Shown: positions 36,170 to 48,965, numbered from the stretch's first letter. The stretch: 64,000 nt of DNA from Sipunculus nudus (GCA_026874595.1 CM049311.1:36623176-36687175), one strand, 5' to 3'. Notes: generated by a model from the letters alone, not told the origin. Numbers and translations are program-made.

Positions 36170-38535
36170 CTTATGAAAGTTCGAATGAAATAGTGAGAAG
36201 CGTGTCCAATGTTAGTGAATTTCTATATACTAGTTGCATCGAACGGATCGCTGTGTCGATGACACTGGGAGTGCATGTCTGATGTAGCAATGTCATTCCC
36301 TGGGTGTCATTACAGCGGGTACTTAAATACTACTGGTGAGGGGTTAAAAAGAACCTTTTGAAATCCACCGTGTTCATACTAGACATAACGGGGAGAGAAC
36401 GGGGTTCACAGGTCGCTGTCTGGATAGATACGTTCCCTTTTATGTAGCCCATAAGAGCTGCTTTATTTAGTGACTGACGCAATATGGAGTCCATAGGTTG
36501 CCCCTGCAGTTAACTGTGATTATAACACTCCAAACACAACTATATCAATTGATTAATGTTCAGTAAATCTATGTGTTTTGTTTATTTGACAACTGGAAGT
36601 TATAACTGTTCTATTCTAAGCACTATTTTGCACAAAAGATGTGAAAATGATGAACATAATAGTTCACAGGCCTAAAGCATTATACAGGACTGCCACCGAA
36701 TACATGATGTCTGCTAGGCTGTTAATGCTTCGATTCTCTCTGGACAAATAAATTAGTTGTTGATGTTACAGGTGCTTCATGCTTTCCGGAATGTTTTTTT
36801 TTTATTACAGGCCCTTGACATACAACATAAGGTGAACATTGGTATGTTTAAGCCACAGGAAATATTTTTATTCAATTTCCTTTCTAAGAGTAACAGATCG
36901 TATCGTGCTTTAACCCCAGTTAGCCCTTATGTGGGCCCGCCACGCAACAGAAATCTGAAACATGTTGCGTCGCCGTCGGCGGTTACTTTATATGTGGAAT
37001 AAGTTCGTGATATTAATTTGACACATTTACGTATCAGAACTCATAGTGGTGAACACTCTTAAGTAATATGTTATGACTGTGGGCAGCCTTGCTCAGTCTT
37101 GACTACGTATTGCATGTTTATGTCTCTTTACAGTTACATTTATTAATGATTTAAATCTCTGACCTGGTAGTTTTTGTACGAGCTTGTTTTAGTCTACAAC
37201 ACTTCAGAATCTCTCAGCTTAATACTTAAAAGCTTAGAACCTGGAAGCCTGACATCCAGGAGGTATTTGGTTTTTGTGTTTGAAGCCATTGGCTGGTTTG
37301 CGAATAAACTACGAACATTCTGTAGGCGCATTTTGATGAAATTTTGCAAATGTGTAGGGATACTCCAAGAAAGATTTTTTTTTGAGTTTATGATATATAT
37401 TTTTAAGATTTTAAGATTTGTTCTGCGGGGCATATAATAAAATAACTTGGGCTGAGGTATTTAGTGTGGCAGGACGATCCAGTTTCAAGATTCGTGTGGT
37501 CGAGGTACAGACTTCCGCACTTTCAAGGTACGAACCTCTTGCATCAGATACTTCATGAAAGCTACAGATCACTTGAACGGTTGCCCTGTGGATGAAGATG
37601 CGGATATGGCGGAGTATAGGTTTCACTGTGTATACGTTTTGACGTGATTCAGCGCGGTTTAAGTTCTTTCATCTATCTAAAATGCCACCCAGCACATTAA
37701 CATTACAACTTTTGTCCCATCAGAAAGAGAATATTATATCTCCTGCTTCTTACACAGTGATTAAAAATGATAGAATAACCAAAGGAAAACACCGATGGTG
37801 GATGTACGACAGCAGGAGACGACAGGACCAGGGCGCATAACACAATCGCGCACAGGAGTTGCAATTTGATGTCGAGAATTTCCTTGTATGTCTGAGCATG
37901 TTTAGAACTTATTCACGATTACTTAACATGTCTTCCCATACAATGACGACTGCTGGAAATAAGAGTGAGCTAATGTCATCAAGAACAGACTGAAGCTTTT
38001 TCCTCGCCTTTTGGTTGCATTTTGGCTCGCGTGTGAAACCGTCTATGAACGTCATCCCAATTTAAATGCCAACGCATAATATAAATTTTGGTTATGCTCA
38101 AACTATTTCATGTAATCGCAGGTAAACGCTAAGAAAACGCGACAAAACGCATAATTCGCAAAAAAAGTTCTAAAAGTTAGGAAACGCTTTCAAAAGTGAA
38201 AACAACTGCAACAAAATACAGCTAAAACAATTGTCACAGGTTATATTAAAAAAAGACGCATAATATCGATAAATAGCATGAATAGTCCTGAGAACGCGGA
38301 CATCCTCGAAAACACATGCATATCTTGAAAAGGTGGCCTTAATATCGCGTCCAATCACTTGTACAACGGTAAATGTGAAGGCTTCTTTAGGTTCAGTGTC
38401 CAATTGTATTTTTTGTGTACCAACCGCTACATGATACGGCAGACAAATTGACTAAATGTGTTGTCTTATATTAGATCTCACTTATCTATGAAAAATATTC
38501 CTTAAGGATTTTTCAGTTCACCCGGTGTTGTTTTG
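36170..38535. other. unassigned DNA
   Basis: No repeats or coding domains recognised. Plus and minus frames at 37174-37437 overlap and neither has a motif. A stretch at 38110-38180 is enriched in aacgc words without clear periodicity. Confidence 0.4.
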
Positions 38536-38600
38536 GAATAATATTTTTTGCAAAAGAAAGCCCGTAGCCAGGCATACAGATTTGAACTACCAAACATTAA
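38536..38600 (+). repeat. short dispersed repeat (pair of 29409-29472)
   Basis: About 65 bp matching the earlier copy with roughly one substitution in five. The similarity ends abruptly at ccaaacattaa. Confidence 0.7.
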
Positions 38601-40854
38601 ATGTGAATTCACCTTACCAGAACAAAAGAAATTTCTCCTGTGAGTAAAGAAGGCTAAGACTTTGAAGAAACTGAAATGCCATTTTCTGTCCGAGAAATTA
38701 TATAAGTGGTTTTGACAGATAGAGTCTTATGAGCGGTATTTACAGGAACATGCCGACAACATAATCCAGCTGCGAAAGATGTGTATTCAGACTAATTAAC
38801 CTTAAAGTACAGCCCTGTTAATAATGCTTTCCCGAAAGGAAAATACCACAAGTCATCTGGCGGCAGCCTGGCTGCAAAAAGCCGAGCTTATCCCGTCTCA
38901 GACCCAAAACACAGTCGGGTTTATCACCATTTGAGGAAATATTAGGAAAACGTGTTGCCCGGGATAAGGTCGGATTGTCATGCGAAACTTCACACGTCTG
39001 GCTTAGGATTTGGAATGTATAAAAAAAGGTTTAATTGAAGAAAAAATAAAGTTCTTTTCTTTAGGGGCTTTATGGAACAACCTGCAAAGAAAGGTTCTTA
39101 GGGTTCCGAACCGTTGAACGTTGATGATTTACGTTTGGGCTTATCAAAAGCATCACCTAAGATGACAGTTGACCACATTCTGACTGTTTCTGCATGTTAA
39201 CTATTTCTCCGTCAAACAATGGTAATTATTGAACATTTGATTAAACAAACTGTTTTTTAAGGACTTATGCTGGGTCAGACCGTTTAAATACAGGTCTTAT
39301 ATTAAAACTAATTATATATAAACCCGTGATTGATCAACAGTGCAGCAAGATTTTTACAGAAAATATCTTTCTGCAAATTTGATTCCTGCTACGGCCATCC
39401 TATCGATAAAGGTGATCGAAGGATTTCCAATTTTATTTAGTAACAATCATAACAACATTGCATCCCGTTCAAAAATACTTTACTCATTGAGTAACAGTCA
39501 AGGTGTCATAAGTACACTACCAATAAAGTCTTCTACTAAAATTGCATAAAGCAAGCTATAGGCCTGGCTATAATTTCTGGCTAACCCATCATTCACGTTA
39601 ATGAACTCTTGATACTTCCTGCTGATAAAGGTATCTTATTACGTCCCTGTGACGTATAAATGAGGCGTTTATCTCCAAGTTGTTAGTAAACACGATAAAT
39701 GTGTCAATGCTGACAAACAAACTTAAAGACATGCCCAAGGACGGTCTATTGCGCGTGGCGGGAAGTTGAAAGTTCACTGCCGCATTTTGGTGGAAACACT
39801 ATATAAGGCAACACAACCTTTTATAATTTACTAAACTTGGTCTTTTGTTTGTCTGATATGTGCGTCCAACTGTATTATTATGACTTCTTCTCGGCCGTTA
39901 TGGGTCCAATCTCCGCTAAATCATATCTGCAGATAGATTCCCGCCTGTAGATTGTCTTCGGATTAGCATCGTGTCATTCTATTCATTCTCCGCTAGCATT
40001 TCAAAATTGTCCACGTACCGCAAGCAATCTCAGAGTAAATCCCGGACATCGTCTCGAGACTGATATCGGGATTAATAAATATTCCGCTAGTTTTCATTAA
40101 GTGTAACTGAAATTTGATTGAACTTTCCATATGCACAATTTCCATTGGTGCACATTTACTATCCGTCCTGCACATTGGCAAAATTTCGTCTATCTATTTT
40201 ATTTTCTGTATCACGAAATATTATAAAGTTTCGCCCCCTTGATATTCAAAACCAACTATGTAAAATTTAGAAACGTCTGGAATACGTTTAAAAAATATTA
40301 ATTTGATAGGTAACCCTAGAGGCAGATCCACTTATACTATTTAGCAAAACAGGGAAGAGCCCGCCCACTGCTGGAATAACGAAGAAAGTTTAGTAAAAGG
40401 AAGAGCCAGAAAGAGAAAGAATCTGATTGCTGATAGCTGGTTGAAAAGTAGCTAATGCTTACGTGTCGTCTCGACTAGGTTTCATAACGTCCTTTTCTTA
40501 TTTTCTCGGGAATGTAAGGTTTTGGCGCAATTATCTCTGAGCACTTGGTACTCTTTTATTAAAGATTGACCAAAAAAAAACTTTTCCTTGGCTCACAGTT
40601 CTTCACGATATCAATATTAATTAATTACTTGGACAAACATAAACCACTATTGTATATGGCTTCCTCGATTGCATTTCATTATAGTTTTTTTTTCCTTGGG
40701 CCCGGACAAAGGGTACTATCCATGTGCAGAGGAACGGATAAAAGCTCAGAAAGAACGTCTCATCCGGGGACATTAAAAGAGTTCTGTTTTGATCATACAA
40801 TTATTTTTTTCATTATCACTCCTAGACTTGTAATAGGAGTCACTGCGCATAAGG
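38601..40854. other. unassigned DNA upstream of a SINE head
   Basis: Apart from the TATA-like site near 39.8 kb nothing is recognised. The plus frame at 40566-40928 runs into the SINE head and is not a gene. Confidence 0.4.
39756..39808 (+). promoter_or_regulatory. possible core promoter (TATA with GGCGGGAA motif)
   Basis: A gtggcgggaag word, matching the E2F-type GGCGGGAA consensus, lies about 40 bp upstream of ctatataagg (about 39799-39808). The combination could be a TATA promoter, but no recognisable exon or ORF follows within the next kilobase. Chance or an element-internal promoter is equally possible. Confidence 0.18.
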
Positions 40855-40926
40855 CGGACAGAACGGAACGCGAACCCACAACTTGGTGGTCACGAGTCCA
40901 GTGCCCGAACCATAACGCCGCTATGT
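40855..40926 (-). mobile_element. tRNA-derived SINE head
   Basis: On the minus strand, tagcggcgttatggttcggg resembles a degenerate A box and gggttcgcgttcc a B box, at tRNA-like spacing. No clover-leaf with intact stems is apparent, so this is a SINE promoter or tRNA relic rather than a functional tRNA. The body would run leftwards; its end is unclear. Confidence 0.55.
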
Positions 40927-41056
40927 AGTCTTTTGTATCATAGGTCTATGTGAACTGAATAAATCATCTTGTCTTTTCTTATCTGCTTGGGTGTGCCCTA
41001 CATGATTCTAGAAATTGGCGGATGTATGTGCTCTACGAATGCTCTCTAGTTTTATT

Positions 41057-41309
41057 GCCTCCGCCAGGAATATATACGCTCATACCCGTTCGTGTGTATG
41101 TGTCAGTGTGTTTGTTCACAACCTGCTGATTCGCACAATTATGAACAGAATCTCGTGAAATTTTCAGGGCATATCTGCAAAGGAAGCAACGATTAGATTT
41201 TTATGTGTGGGTCCTGCAGGATTCAAGAACGTCATCAACGAATATTCACAAATGTACGCGAAAGAACATGGGAATATAAGTGAATGCAAACACGGTTTCG
41301 GAGCATCCC
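41057..41309 (+). repeat. R250 dispersed repeat, full length
   Basis: A good reference copy, 253 bp, from gcctccgccagg to gagcatccc, joined to a 14-base C run at 41307-41320. All ordered blocks of the family are present. Confidence 0.9.
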
Positions 41310-41716
41310 CCCCCCCCCCCGGAGGCTTGTATCTGATTTAATGCAAATATCTAGTAATGTATCACTTTAATCATTGGACTGAAGGCGCTGGAGGCCAGTC
41401 AGTATTCACGACATCATACAGAGAGCAGACACCCAGGGGAAGACGTTATAATTTGAGACAGGTTACAGCAAAATCTGTTTATCAGACGCTGCTGTTAGCG
41501 TAAAGTGTATTTTGTGTTGTAACAAAGCGACCTATTAATCTGCGTGCATTCTGTGGACTTTTCAAATTGTCTCACTAATAATAAGACAATAAAACACGTG
41601 TAATCGGCCACTGTGTCCAGTTTAGGTAGGTGCCAGAGGACTCCCTTTATTTTTCGGTTGTCCATTCTAGTATCAGTTACCTTAATTGCTGGTTTTATTA
41701 TTCATCTCCCGCAGCA

Positions 41717-42016
41717 AGAGGGAGGACTACTAAAATGGTCCGCGTCCGTCTGTCCCTCCGTCCGTCCTGCCCGATTTTTTTTACTACATATCTCTTAGGC
41801 TTCCTTCACTTTTACAGGTTTCAGCACATATCTCTGTTTAATGGCTTTCTGCGCTACAAAATGGCCCTTTTCCATTTTCCTACAAATATCAGTAATTAAG
41901 AACACCTGAGCCTTCAAAATATGCAAGGATTCTGTCTCCTGTCTTAGGAGGGAGGACTACTAAAATATTCCGCGTCCGTCCGGTTGTCCGTCCTTCCCGT
42001 CCCGACCCCCCCCCCC
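41717..42016 (+). repeat. direct repeat with ccgtccgtc motifs
   Basis: gagggaggactactaaaat followed by .tccgcgtccgtc occurs at 41719 and again at 41949, 230 bp apart, each followed by further gtccgtcc words. The second runs into a C homopolymer (42006-42016). Two tandem copies of an unnamed repeat are likely. Confidence 0.7.
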
Positions 42017-42594
42017 TCGCTTAACCTAATCGTCTACACGCCCTCCCTTTAAACCTAATAGCTCTAAACCTAATACCCCTGCTGATTTTTTTACCGAATG
42101 TCACACATATTAGTCACATAGGCAGCATGTCATTGTATCCAGCAGGTGGTGCCACGTGTATTAGACCTCCTTTTTTCCGGCCACATTTGTGTTTTCCCTT
42201 TAAGTTTGGAAAATTAAGTAGATATGAAAGCCTCCAAATCATACAAAGATTCTTTGAAGCAAGGCGGATTAAATGATTACTAAATTGGAATATGATTGTT
42301 TTTAAAATGATGGTTTAATATGTCTTTGAATTTTGCTGACCAACCAATTCTGTATTTTCATATAATTCCATTTTTTTATGCAAAGTCTTCTATCTTGTGA
42401 GCTGCTGCAAAGATTATTTCCATGTTTGGCGGACACAATCATCATGTGACTGCTATTCGGTATTTCACCAGCAGATGGCCCCACCAGTGGTCGCGTCCTC
42501 TCTTTGGGATAAAACGGTATTTTATAGTTATTCTTGAAGTGGTCTGGAAATATCAACTATATAATTTTTATATACCTTGGGCACATCTATACTG

Positions 42595-42597
<3 letters not shown>

Positions 42598-42634
<37 letters not shown>
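42598..42634. repeat. (TA)n microsatellite
   Basis: About 36 bp of uninterrupted TA. Confidence 0.96.
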
Positions 42635-42638
<4 letters not shown>

Positions 42639-43585
42639 TTACACGCTCATCAAAGAATGCAATGTGATTTTTTTATTATTTTCCCGTTAGCTTTTAATTT
42701 TTAGTTAAGTACAAACACGTCATTGGGATTCTTAATGAGTTTCCATATTTTTCTTGCCTTTGCGGTATTATATTATACTAATATAAACAGTGCATGAACC
42801 TTTCTCTCATTTAATCAAAATTCCGCCATTTCAGTTTCTTTAATCATGAAATCAAAGGGTTTTTTTGCTACTGGCCGGATGTAAGAGAAAATGAAAAACC
42901 ATTAATTATGATGTTACCTTGATGCGCTCACAACTAATACTCATTAAATTTCCTCTGCCAGCAATGGTAGCAGGTGTATATAGATATATAATTTATGCCA
43001 CCGGCGGGTTCATATAGGCTTATGGGGGTTGAGTAGTTTATATTAATATTCCAGCAAACTATACTTGTGGATGCACCTACTCACGTTGCAAAACAATCGA
43101 TTTAACAGGTTTGTTCTTTCTCTTTTCTTTTATTTCTTCCACCGTTTTCTGTTTGCGTTAGATCGTCAGATCTTAAATATGGCTGATTTTCAAAACCTGA
43201 AACTTGGGCATAATTCCTAGGCCACAGATTTGCACCTGATATTCATTTTACCTTCACCTTATTTTCTTATTTCAAACATCTGGATTTTCAATAGGATAAA
43301 ATTTAAAAGCCCCTTACACTGAGGACAACATTCGGACGTGGTCAGCTGGCACCAAAGGGGCGCCCACCGGATTTTGGCGATAGTTTTGACTATTTCTGTT
43401 CAGTATGTAACAGTGGCAGAGCATTCTGATCACTCTGGCAAGAGAGAATCAGATTTTTTATTCCAACTTATTAAATGTATAATTTTCAACTTTCTGGAGG
43501 TTGGCGTCTTTGGGCTGACGATGAAATTTATCATATTTATTGTTACAGGTGCTCTTTTTATTATGGGCACGGGCGTAACTCGTGT
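42635..43585. other. unassigned DNA
   Basis: No gene or repeat recognised. The 132-aa plus frame at 43338-43736 crosses into the candidate LTR and shows a hydrophobic stretch but no domain; I regard it as chance. Confidence 0.4.
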
Positions 43586-44176
43586 TGTGACACCCTCGCC
43601 GGGCCGTTTGTTACATTCTCAGTTTAATCCGTACTGGTTGAACTCTCGATGTCATACTAACCTTGGGCTTTCTCGTCTGGCCGAGGTCACGTGTGGACCC
43701 TGGTGTGTAGAGACACAGCGACGCTTTTCAGGATGATTCCTGTAACGCGTGTTTATCGTGTATTCTAGGCTTGAGGTGAAAAGGTATATAAAGGGGCTGT
43801 GTTTTAGAGCCGAGATAGAGCAGCAGAGAAGATTCCAGCGGACGCAGAAGCGTGTGTGTCAGTTTCTGGGAACTTATTCGATGAGTGCGGCAATTATAGA
43901 TTTTCTTCAGACTTTCTACTGGATTTTGTGACGAGTCTTGTTTGGACTTCAGCTTACTTTCTGGATTGTTACAAGAGCTTTACAATGGACTGTCATTCTC
44001 CGAGAGTATACATTTAAAGAACGGTGGTGGTATCCAGGTACTGTGCACATTGTTTATTTTACTGTGTGATTGTAGTGATTTGTTGTTATACCGCTGTTTT
44101 ACTGTATAATTGTATTGATTTAGTGTATTGTAATGTTAGGGTTGTTTAAAGAATAAATTATAGTTATTTGTTAACA
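43586..44176 (+). mobile_element. possible solo LTR
   Basis: Starts TGTGACACCC and ends GTTAACA, so it is TG..CA bounded at about 591 bp. It contains a TATA box (tatataaagg, 43785) and a polyadenylation signal (aataaa, 44152) near the right end, in the order expected of an LTR. The gagccgagatagagcagcag stretch after the TATA box fits a transcription start zone. Against this, no 5-bp target duplication is seen (cgtgt and aaaaa flanks), no primer-binding site follows, and no gag-pol remains nearby. An old solo LTR of a Ty3-type element is the best reading but is not secure. Confidence 0.38.
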
Positions 44177-44710
44177 AAAAAACCACTGACTTCTTTATTC
44201 ATTTCCCAAGACATTTCACGCTGCCTGGTGTTACAGAATCTGATTTTTTTTAATCTCCATTACAACATTTTGTGTTCATCTCGCATACGTGATCTGTTTA
44301 TATTAGGTTCCGTAACATTATATGTTAGATTTTACCAATCAGCCCATCAAAATCTGTCAAAAGTTAACTTGACCCTGACACTTCAGTCAGCATGTCACGA
44401 TGAAAGTAGACTGTTTACTCATTTTAATAGAATTGTTTCACTCAGTTAATTTACAACATATGGTGCTTGTTTTGTTTTAAAAATTACTAGAGTACCTTGA
44501 TTAGTCAATGACAGGCAACTTTTTTAAATACATGTACTTTGTACATAAAACCGCAAGAAAAACCGATGGGTGCCCCTTGGTGGGACAGACTATAGGAGCG
44601 TCCAAATGTAGAAGTGATGTGTAAATTTGATTAGATTATATAATTGTGTCATTATATGATTATTAGATCCACTATATAATTATTTGATTAGAGTGAAAAA
44701 CTATGAATTA
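44177..44710. other. unassigned DNA
   Basis: No repeat recognised. The 93-aa plus frame at 44168-44449 has no domain. Confidence 0.4.
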
Positions 44711-44995
44711 GGCCAAACAAATAAAAGGTATGGTTCTCAGGCACCGGCCGCGTCAATATTAACCCCCCCCCCCCCTTATTCAAAAACTTTTATTTTTATT
44801 TTCATCTTTCAAGAAGATAAAATAATACGATTTTGATAAGTTTTCCTTTTTATGTAGAGCTTTAACCTGTTTAGAAAGAAAAATTATGTTGTTATCATGC
44901 TTAAACTTGATAATTTAACATTTTCATCGAAACATACAAAAGTCCGACCGACTGATTTATGAAAAAAATGCCTGAGAACCATACCTTTTTTGGCC
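44711..44995. mobile_element. 285-bp miniature TIR element with TA flanks
   Basis: The left end ggccaaacaaataaaaggta and the reverse complement of the right end (ggccaaaaaaggtatggttc) pair, apart from a 6-base gap, and the match continues to tctcaggca. TIRs are about 30 bp. Both sides are bounded by TA (aatta/ggcc and ggcc/taaca), as for TA-targeting transposons such as Tc1/mariner-like families. The interior is non-coding and holds a 13-base C run (44763-44775). Confidence 0.82.
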
Positions 44996-44999
44996 TAAC

Positions 45000-45882
45000 A
45001 GTTGTTAGCACGGTATTTACACGACTTTTTTTTTCAGGAAATCCGCAATGGTCAGTGACTGCTACAAAAGGCAAGTGTGATCCTCCGCTTTAACAGCCCG
45101 AAATTTCGCTCGTCTGGTTGGACGCTTGGGCCCCCAGAACCGAACATCCGAGTTAGATTTCGAGCGTCATAGACGCATATACCTGCGTTCCTGAAAGGCC
45201 TGTACATACACTGCATGATTGAGAGCTTGGTGCCGTCAACTTCAGATACACCGCTACAAACTACAGGTCAATATATATCCTAGAATCGCTACAAGAGACT
45301 ATTTATTTGAGTCCCTGGATAATAGTAGTTATTAACAATGACAAATTTAAATAAGTGATCTTCTCTTTTTAACAATGTTCATAAAATTATTGAAAACTAC
45401 ACAGGTCTGAACAAAAAGACGTATCTGGGATAACTATTCTTGGTGGCTGAACGTTTCGATCCACTTACCATGTGTATCAAAGAAACATGGTTTTCTCCTT
45501 TTTTATGTTATGTGTAAATATTCAGTTCTGATACCTTTTCCTTATTCCATTACACAAGTGAAAATAAACGTGCTCAAGGCGCGATCAGTGGTGAGAAACA
45601 TCATAAACATAGCGCGCACGCTACCGTACCATGTAGCTTCACAAATCAAAATTGTTGCTTTAAGTTTTGAGAGTTGTGCGTAAGTTCGGACATCCGGTCA
45701 TGTCCTCTTGTTATGGTTTACAAACACACGAGGGGTGTGTTACTCATACGGAGATAAACAACAACGCGTAAAACACGTACATTTACAGATAACAGGTGCT
45801 GGGAATGTTTTGCAGGAGAAACCTTTGTATTAGGTCAAAATAAACTAATAGCGTGAGAAATTACACATTATAATAGTGTGCC
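45000..45882. other. unassigned DNA
   Basis: A pyrimidine-rich tract ending in ttttttttttcag/gaaatcc (about 45036) followed by aaaag/gcaagt resembles an acceptor and a GC donor about 35 bp apart. This is too little to call an exon. Nothing else recognised. Confidence 0.4.
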
Positions 45883-46262
45883 AATTAGTCGATTATATCG
45901 ATGACTGGTCGTGTTTTTCATAATCGATTAAATTGGTATTAATTTTGCACAATTGATCAAAAATAATTATTTATGTATGTACATTCAAAAAATGTCATAT
46001 TAACTAGGATAGTATCTCAACCAGTCATAGAAATAAGAAAGACAAGACAAAAACAAGAGAAAAGCGGTATAAACTGTTCCTGTTGCAGCAAGAAGCAACC
46101 AGGGCCTAGCCTTTACCTTTCAGGGTAATTCACAAATCAGTTACCTTAATTTACCTGGTCCATGTATTAGGTACTAGTCTGTAATGTAAATTCCACAGTG
46201 GTATAGAAAGCCCATAAAATGATCGATTATAAATTGATCGATTAATGATCGGTCTTTCGAAT
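45883..46262. mobile_element. possible element with ATCGATTA-rich ends
   Basis: Clusters of cgattatatcgat (left, about 45891) and gatcgattataaattgatcg (right, about 46220) bracket 380 bp. This pattern of repeated atcgatta words at both ends is seen in some hAT non-autonomous elements, but no clean TIR or target duplication could be drawn. Confidence 0.35.
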
Positions 46263-46462
46263 ATAATTTTACAACCGATTCCGACCACAAAAACATATGA
46301 TTTTGCAAATGTTAAAAGTATCTTTCACTCTCTGGAGAACAAGGGTCGATCGGACGAGAGGGGTCATTGAGAATGATTTTTCCTTACAATAGGAACACAC
46401 CAGTAAAATAGAATTCTGTATTCTAAGGAATGCAAGACTGTGCCATGTGGGGGCCCTATCGT

Positions 46463-46625
46463 GGGATGCTCCTAAACCGTGCTTGCAATCACTTTATTCA
46501 ATTTGTGAATATTACTTTCTGACAAACCTGAATCCGGGTCATAAACTTGATATACACCAAAATCTCATCGATTCTTCATAGGCCCATTTCTATCTCATCA
46601 TTTACGGTTAGGTTTCCTATTATTT
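46463..46625 (-). repeat. R250 repeat, partial
   Basis: From gggatgctcctaaaccgtg through tgaatccgggtcat and ctcatcgattcttcat to about 46625, lacking the cacacaaac and cctccgcc end. Confidence 0.82.
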
Positions 46626-46829
46626 CTACATTATTTTTTATAATAAAAAACTCACTCCATGACTTCTTGGACCCGAACCCAGCAGAAGATCATTAGACGG
46701 AATGTGCATGTGCAGGGATTTTTGGCTGTTTCCTTCATTGAGATCTAAATCTTTGTTTGAAGTAACCGCATAATTCCTTTTCTTTTCGCACTAAGTGACA
46801 AGACGGTACCACCTGCTTCCTCTCGTTTA

Positions 46830-47115
46830 CATCCACACAAGGCCCGGGGATACCTCACCTGCGGGTCCTGGGCGTGTATTCAACCCTATTACAAGGTTTC
46901 ACCACCAAGGAACAACCGAAAGGCGCCCTTGTTTGTGAGCGAAACACGGCTGTAGGCCACAGCCTCCCCATTAAGCCTGCAGATCGTTCACTCTGGGTGG
47001 TGACCGCACCACCTGTGTTTAATCTCAGCGCTCCTTCGCTGAGATTTGAACTCACGATCCCCCGGATTTCGGGTCTGGGAATCCATCCCTTGAATACATA
47101 GGCCGGTATATCAAA
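46830..47115 (-). mobile_element. tRNA-derived SINE
   Basis: Minus-strand head near 47100 with a degenerate A box (cctatgtattcaaggga) and a B box gagttcaaatctc (47041-47053). It is followed by about 200 bp of relatively GC-rich body including ggtggtgcggtcaccaccc. Overlapping frames on both strands here (66 and 75 aa) are by-products. No poly-A tail is obvious. Confidence 0.6.
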
Positions 47116-48965
47116 CTCGTTTGTGTATCACCGTTCAAGGTCTGCTTACATATCCTTTTCTAGGTACATCTGCTCCATTACTAAAAAGACGTAAAAAAAA
47201 CAGTGATGCGTGGTTTTAGGGCATCTTCAAAAAGTTCAGTCATGACAATTTGTGTTTTCCTTGCATGCGTCATGAGTTAGACATTGTTGCCATGGTTTGC
47301 AGCTCTTGATTTTCAAACTCAAGTTAGTCTTCCATGCCAGACCGGTAATTGTATTTGAATCTTAGACGATAACGTGAGACGGGTAGCTTTCTTATCACTT
47401 TCTCTAGTTTCATGGCGGGGGAAAGAAATATCATCCATGTTAATGGCGTCTAGCCAAATTTACAAAATGGTTCATTGTTACATAACAGATATCGTTCCCG
47501 TGATTTCTGTGTTTATGAAGAGACTTACGTGGATTACTAACCAACTATTTCGTAAAAATATAGGCGAGTAATCTTAAGTGAAGGTTAAACATAGAAGGTA
47601 AAAAAGTGAGAATGCCGTAAAAGAAGCCATCAAATGAAATTCAGTCTGAGCGAATTCTCATATCATGTAATATAAAGATTCCACAATTAGTTTCCACGAG
47701 TGTTTTAATTATAGGTTTATCGTGTTGAAATCAGATAACCAACCACTTTTTATCTATTCAATTATTTGTCCGCTTTATCTTCATTTGCTGTTCCTTTAAT
47801 GGTGTATTCACGCAATTTAACTATAATTCAGAAAACGTTTGATTTGAACTTGGTATGTACTGGAATACGATTTATCGGACAAAGGGAGGCGCCAATCTGT
47901 ATGGGCCTTGTTTCTGGGGGAAGGTGGGGTTGGGCAGGGGCACATGCCCCACTCACTTTTTAGGTGAATAAAATAATTCCGTATATCAATTGATAGTTTG
48001 TTCATATATTGCAATAATGCATCTCATATTGAGAAGATCTAGGAAATTTTCAAACAACTAATTGAACTGTGATTAAATGTTAGCCCTTTTTTAAAGTTTA
48101 AATCAAATGTAGGTTAAAAATAAGGTACTGCTTATAATTAAATCGATATTCTTTTTTTTGTATAAAGAAAATATATTTCATAATATGTGATGGAATATTT
48201 TGATATTCTGGGAGAGGGTTTGTCTTGTTTGTCGTAAGAAGAGCTGGAGTGTTTATTTCGGAAGGGTGAGGGCGGCTTCTGCGCCCCCCTCCCCCACCGT
48301 TACGTTTTCTCAGCAAACCAGACTCGTGGGACTCTTGGCCAATCAACAATAGATAGTGTGTGAAATAGGGTAATGTGACACTAAGATTATTGCTTTAGAT
48401 ACCTTTTAAAATTCTTATTGACTACTAAAATATTAAACAATCTATATATATATATATTTATATATAAGAATGAAATTAGTTTAGATATTAATTATATAAT
48501 GATGTTAAAACTACCTAATTTCCATGCACTGTTTTGTATATTTTCCGCTCGAAGTAATATGTAAATATATTAACAAGCACAGGAACATTAAGTGTTAACG
48601 ACAGAATAGTTTTTGGGTCGCCCATTAGTAGCTAGACGATCAAACACTGTTTTTCATATTGCCGATAATGGAAACTTAAAAACAAACGTCACTTTGGATC
48701 ATCAGACAGATGGCGCACTACACAACAGTGTCTTGTTAAATTTTACGAGATCTTGAATGACGACGAGATATTTAAAAACAGCTTCATGTCTGATATCCTG
48801 GCAAGCTTGTTATTTGGTTAAAACAAATATGTACTGAAGGAAATTTTCGTTCATAGCCTTAATGTTATAAAATAAAATTAGCATCGCCATTTGTTTGGTT
48901 TATATGAGATTATGGAGTAAATAGAGGAAATGGCCGATATATTTCATCTAATATTTGAATATTGA
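47116..48965. other. unassigned DNA
   Basis: No gene or named repeat. Two G/C-rich islands, 47880-47960 and 48240-48300, resemble the poly-C element interiors elsewhere, but TIRs were not found. A short (AT)n lies at about 48443-48463. Confidence 0.4.

Noticed and set aside
40566-40928. 120-aa frame
   Set aside because: Its C-terminal third is a SINE head read in antisense.
43338-43736. 132-aa frame with a hydrophobic segment
   Set aside because: Runs into a candidate LTR; no signal-peptide logic, domain or splice support.
47041-47105. Possible functional tRNA gene
   Set aside because: B box present but the A box and acceptor stem do not form a proper clover-leaf; the relatively GC-rich body after it fits a SINE.
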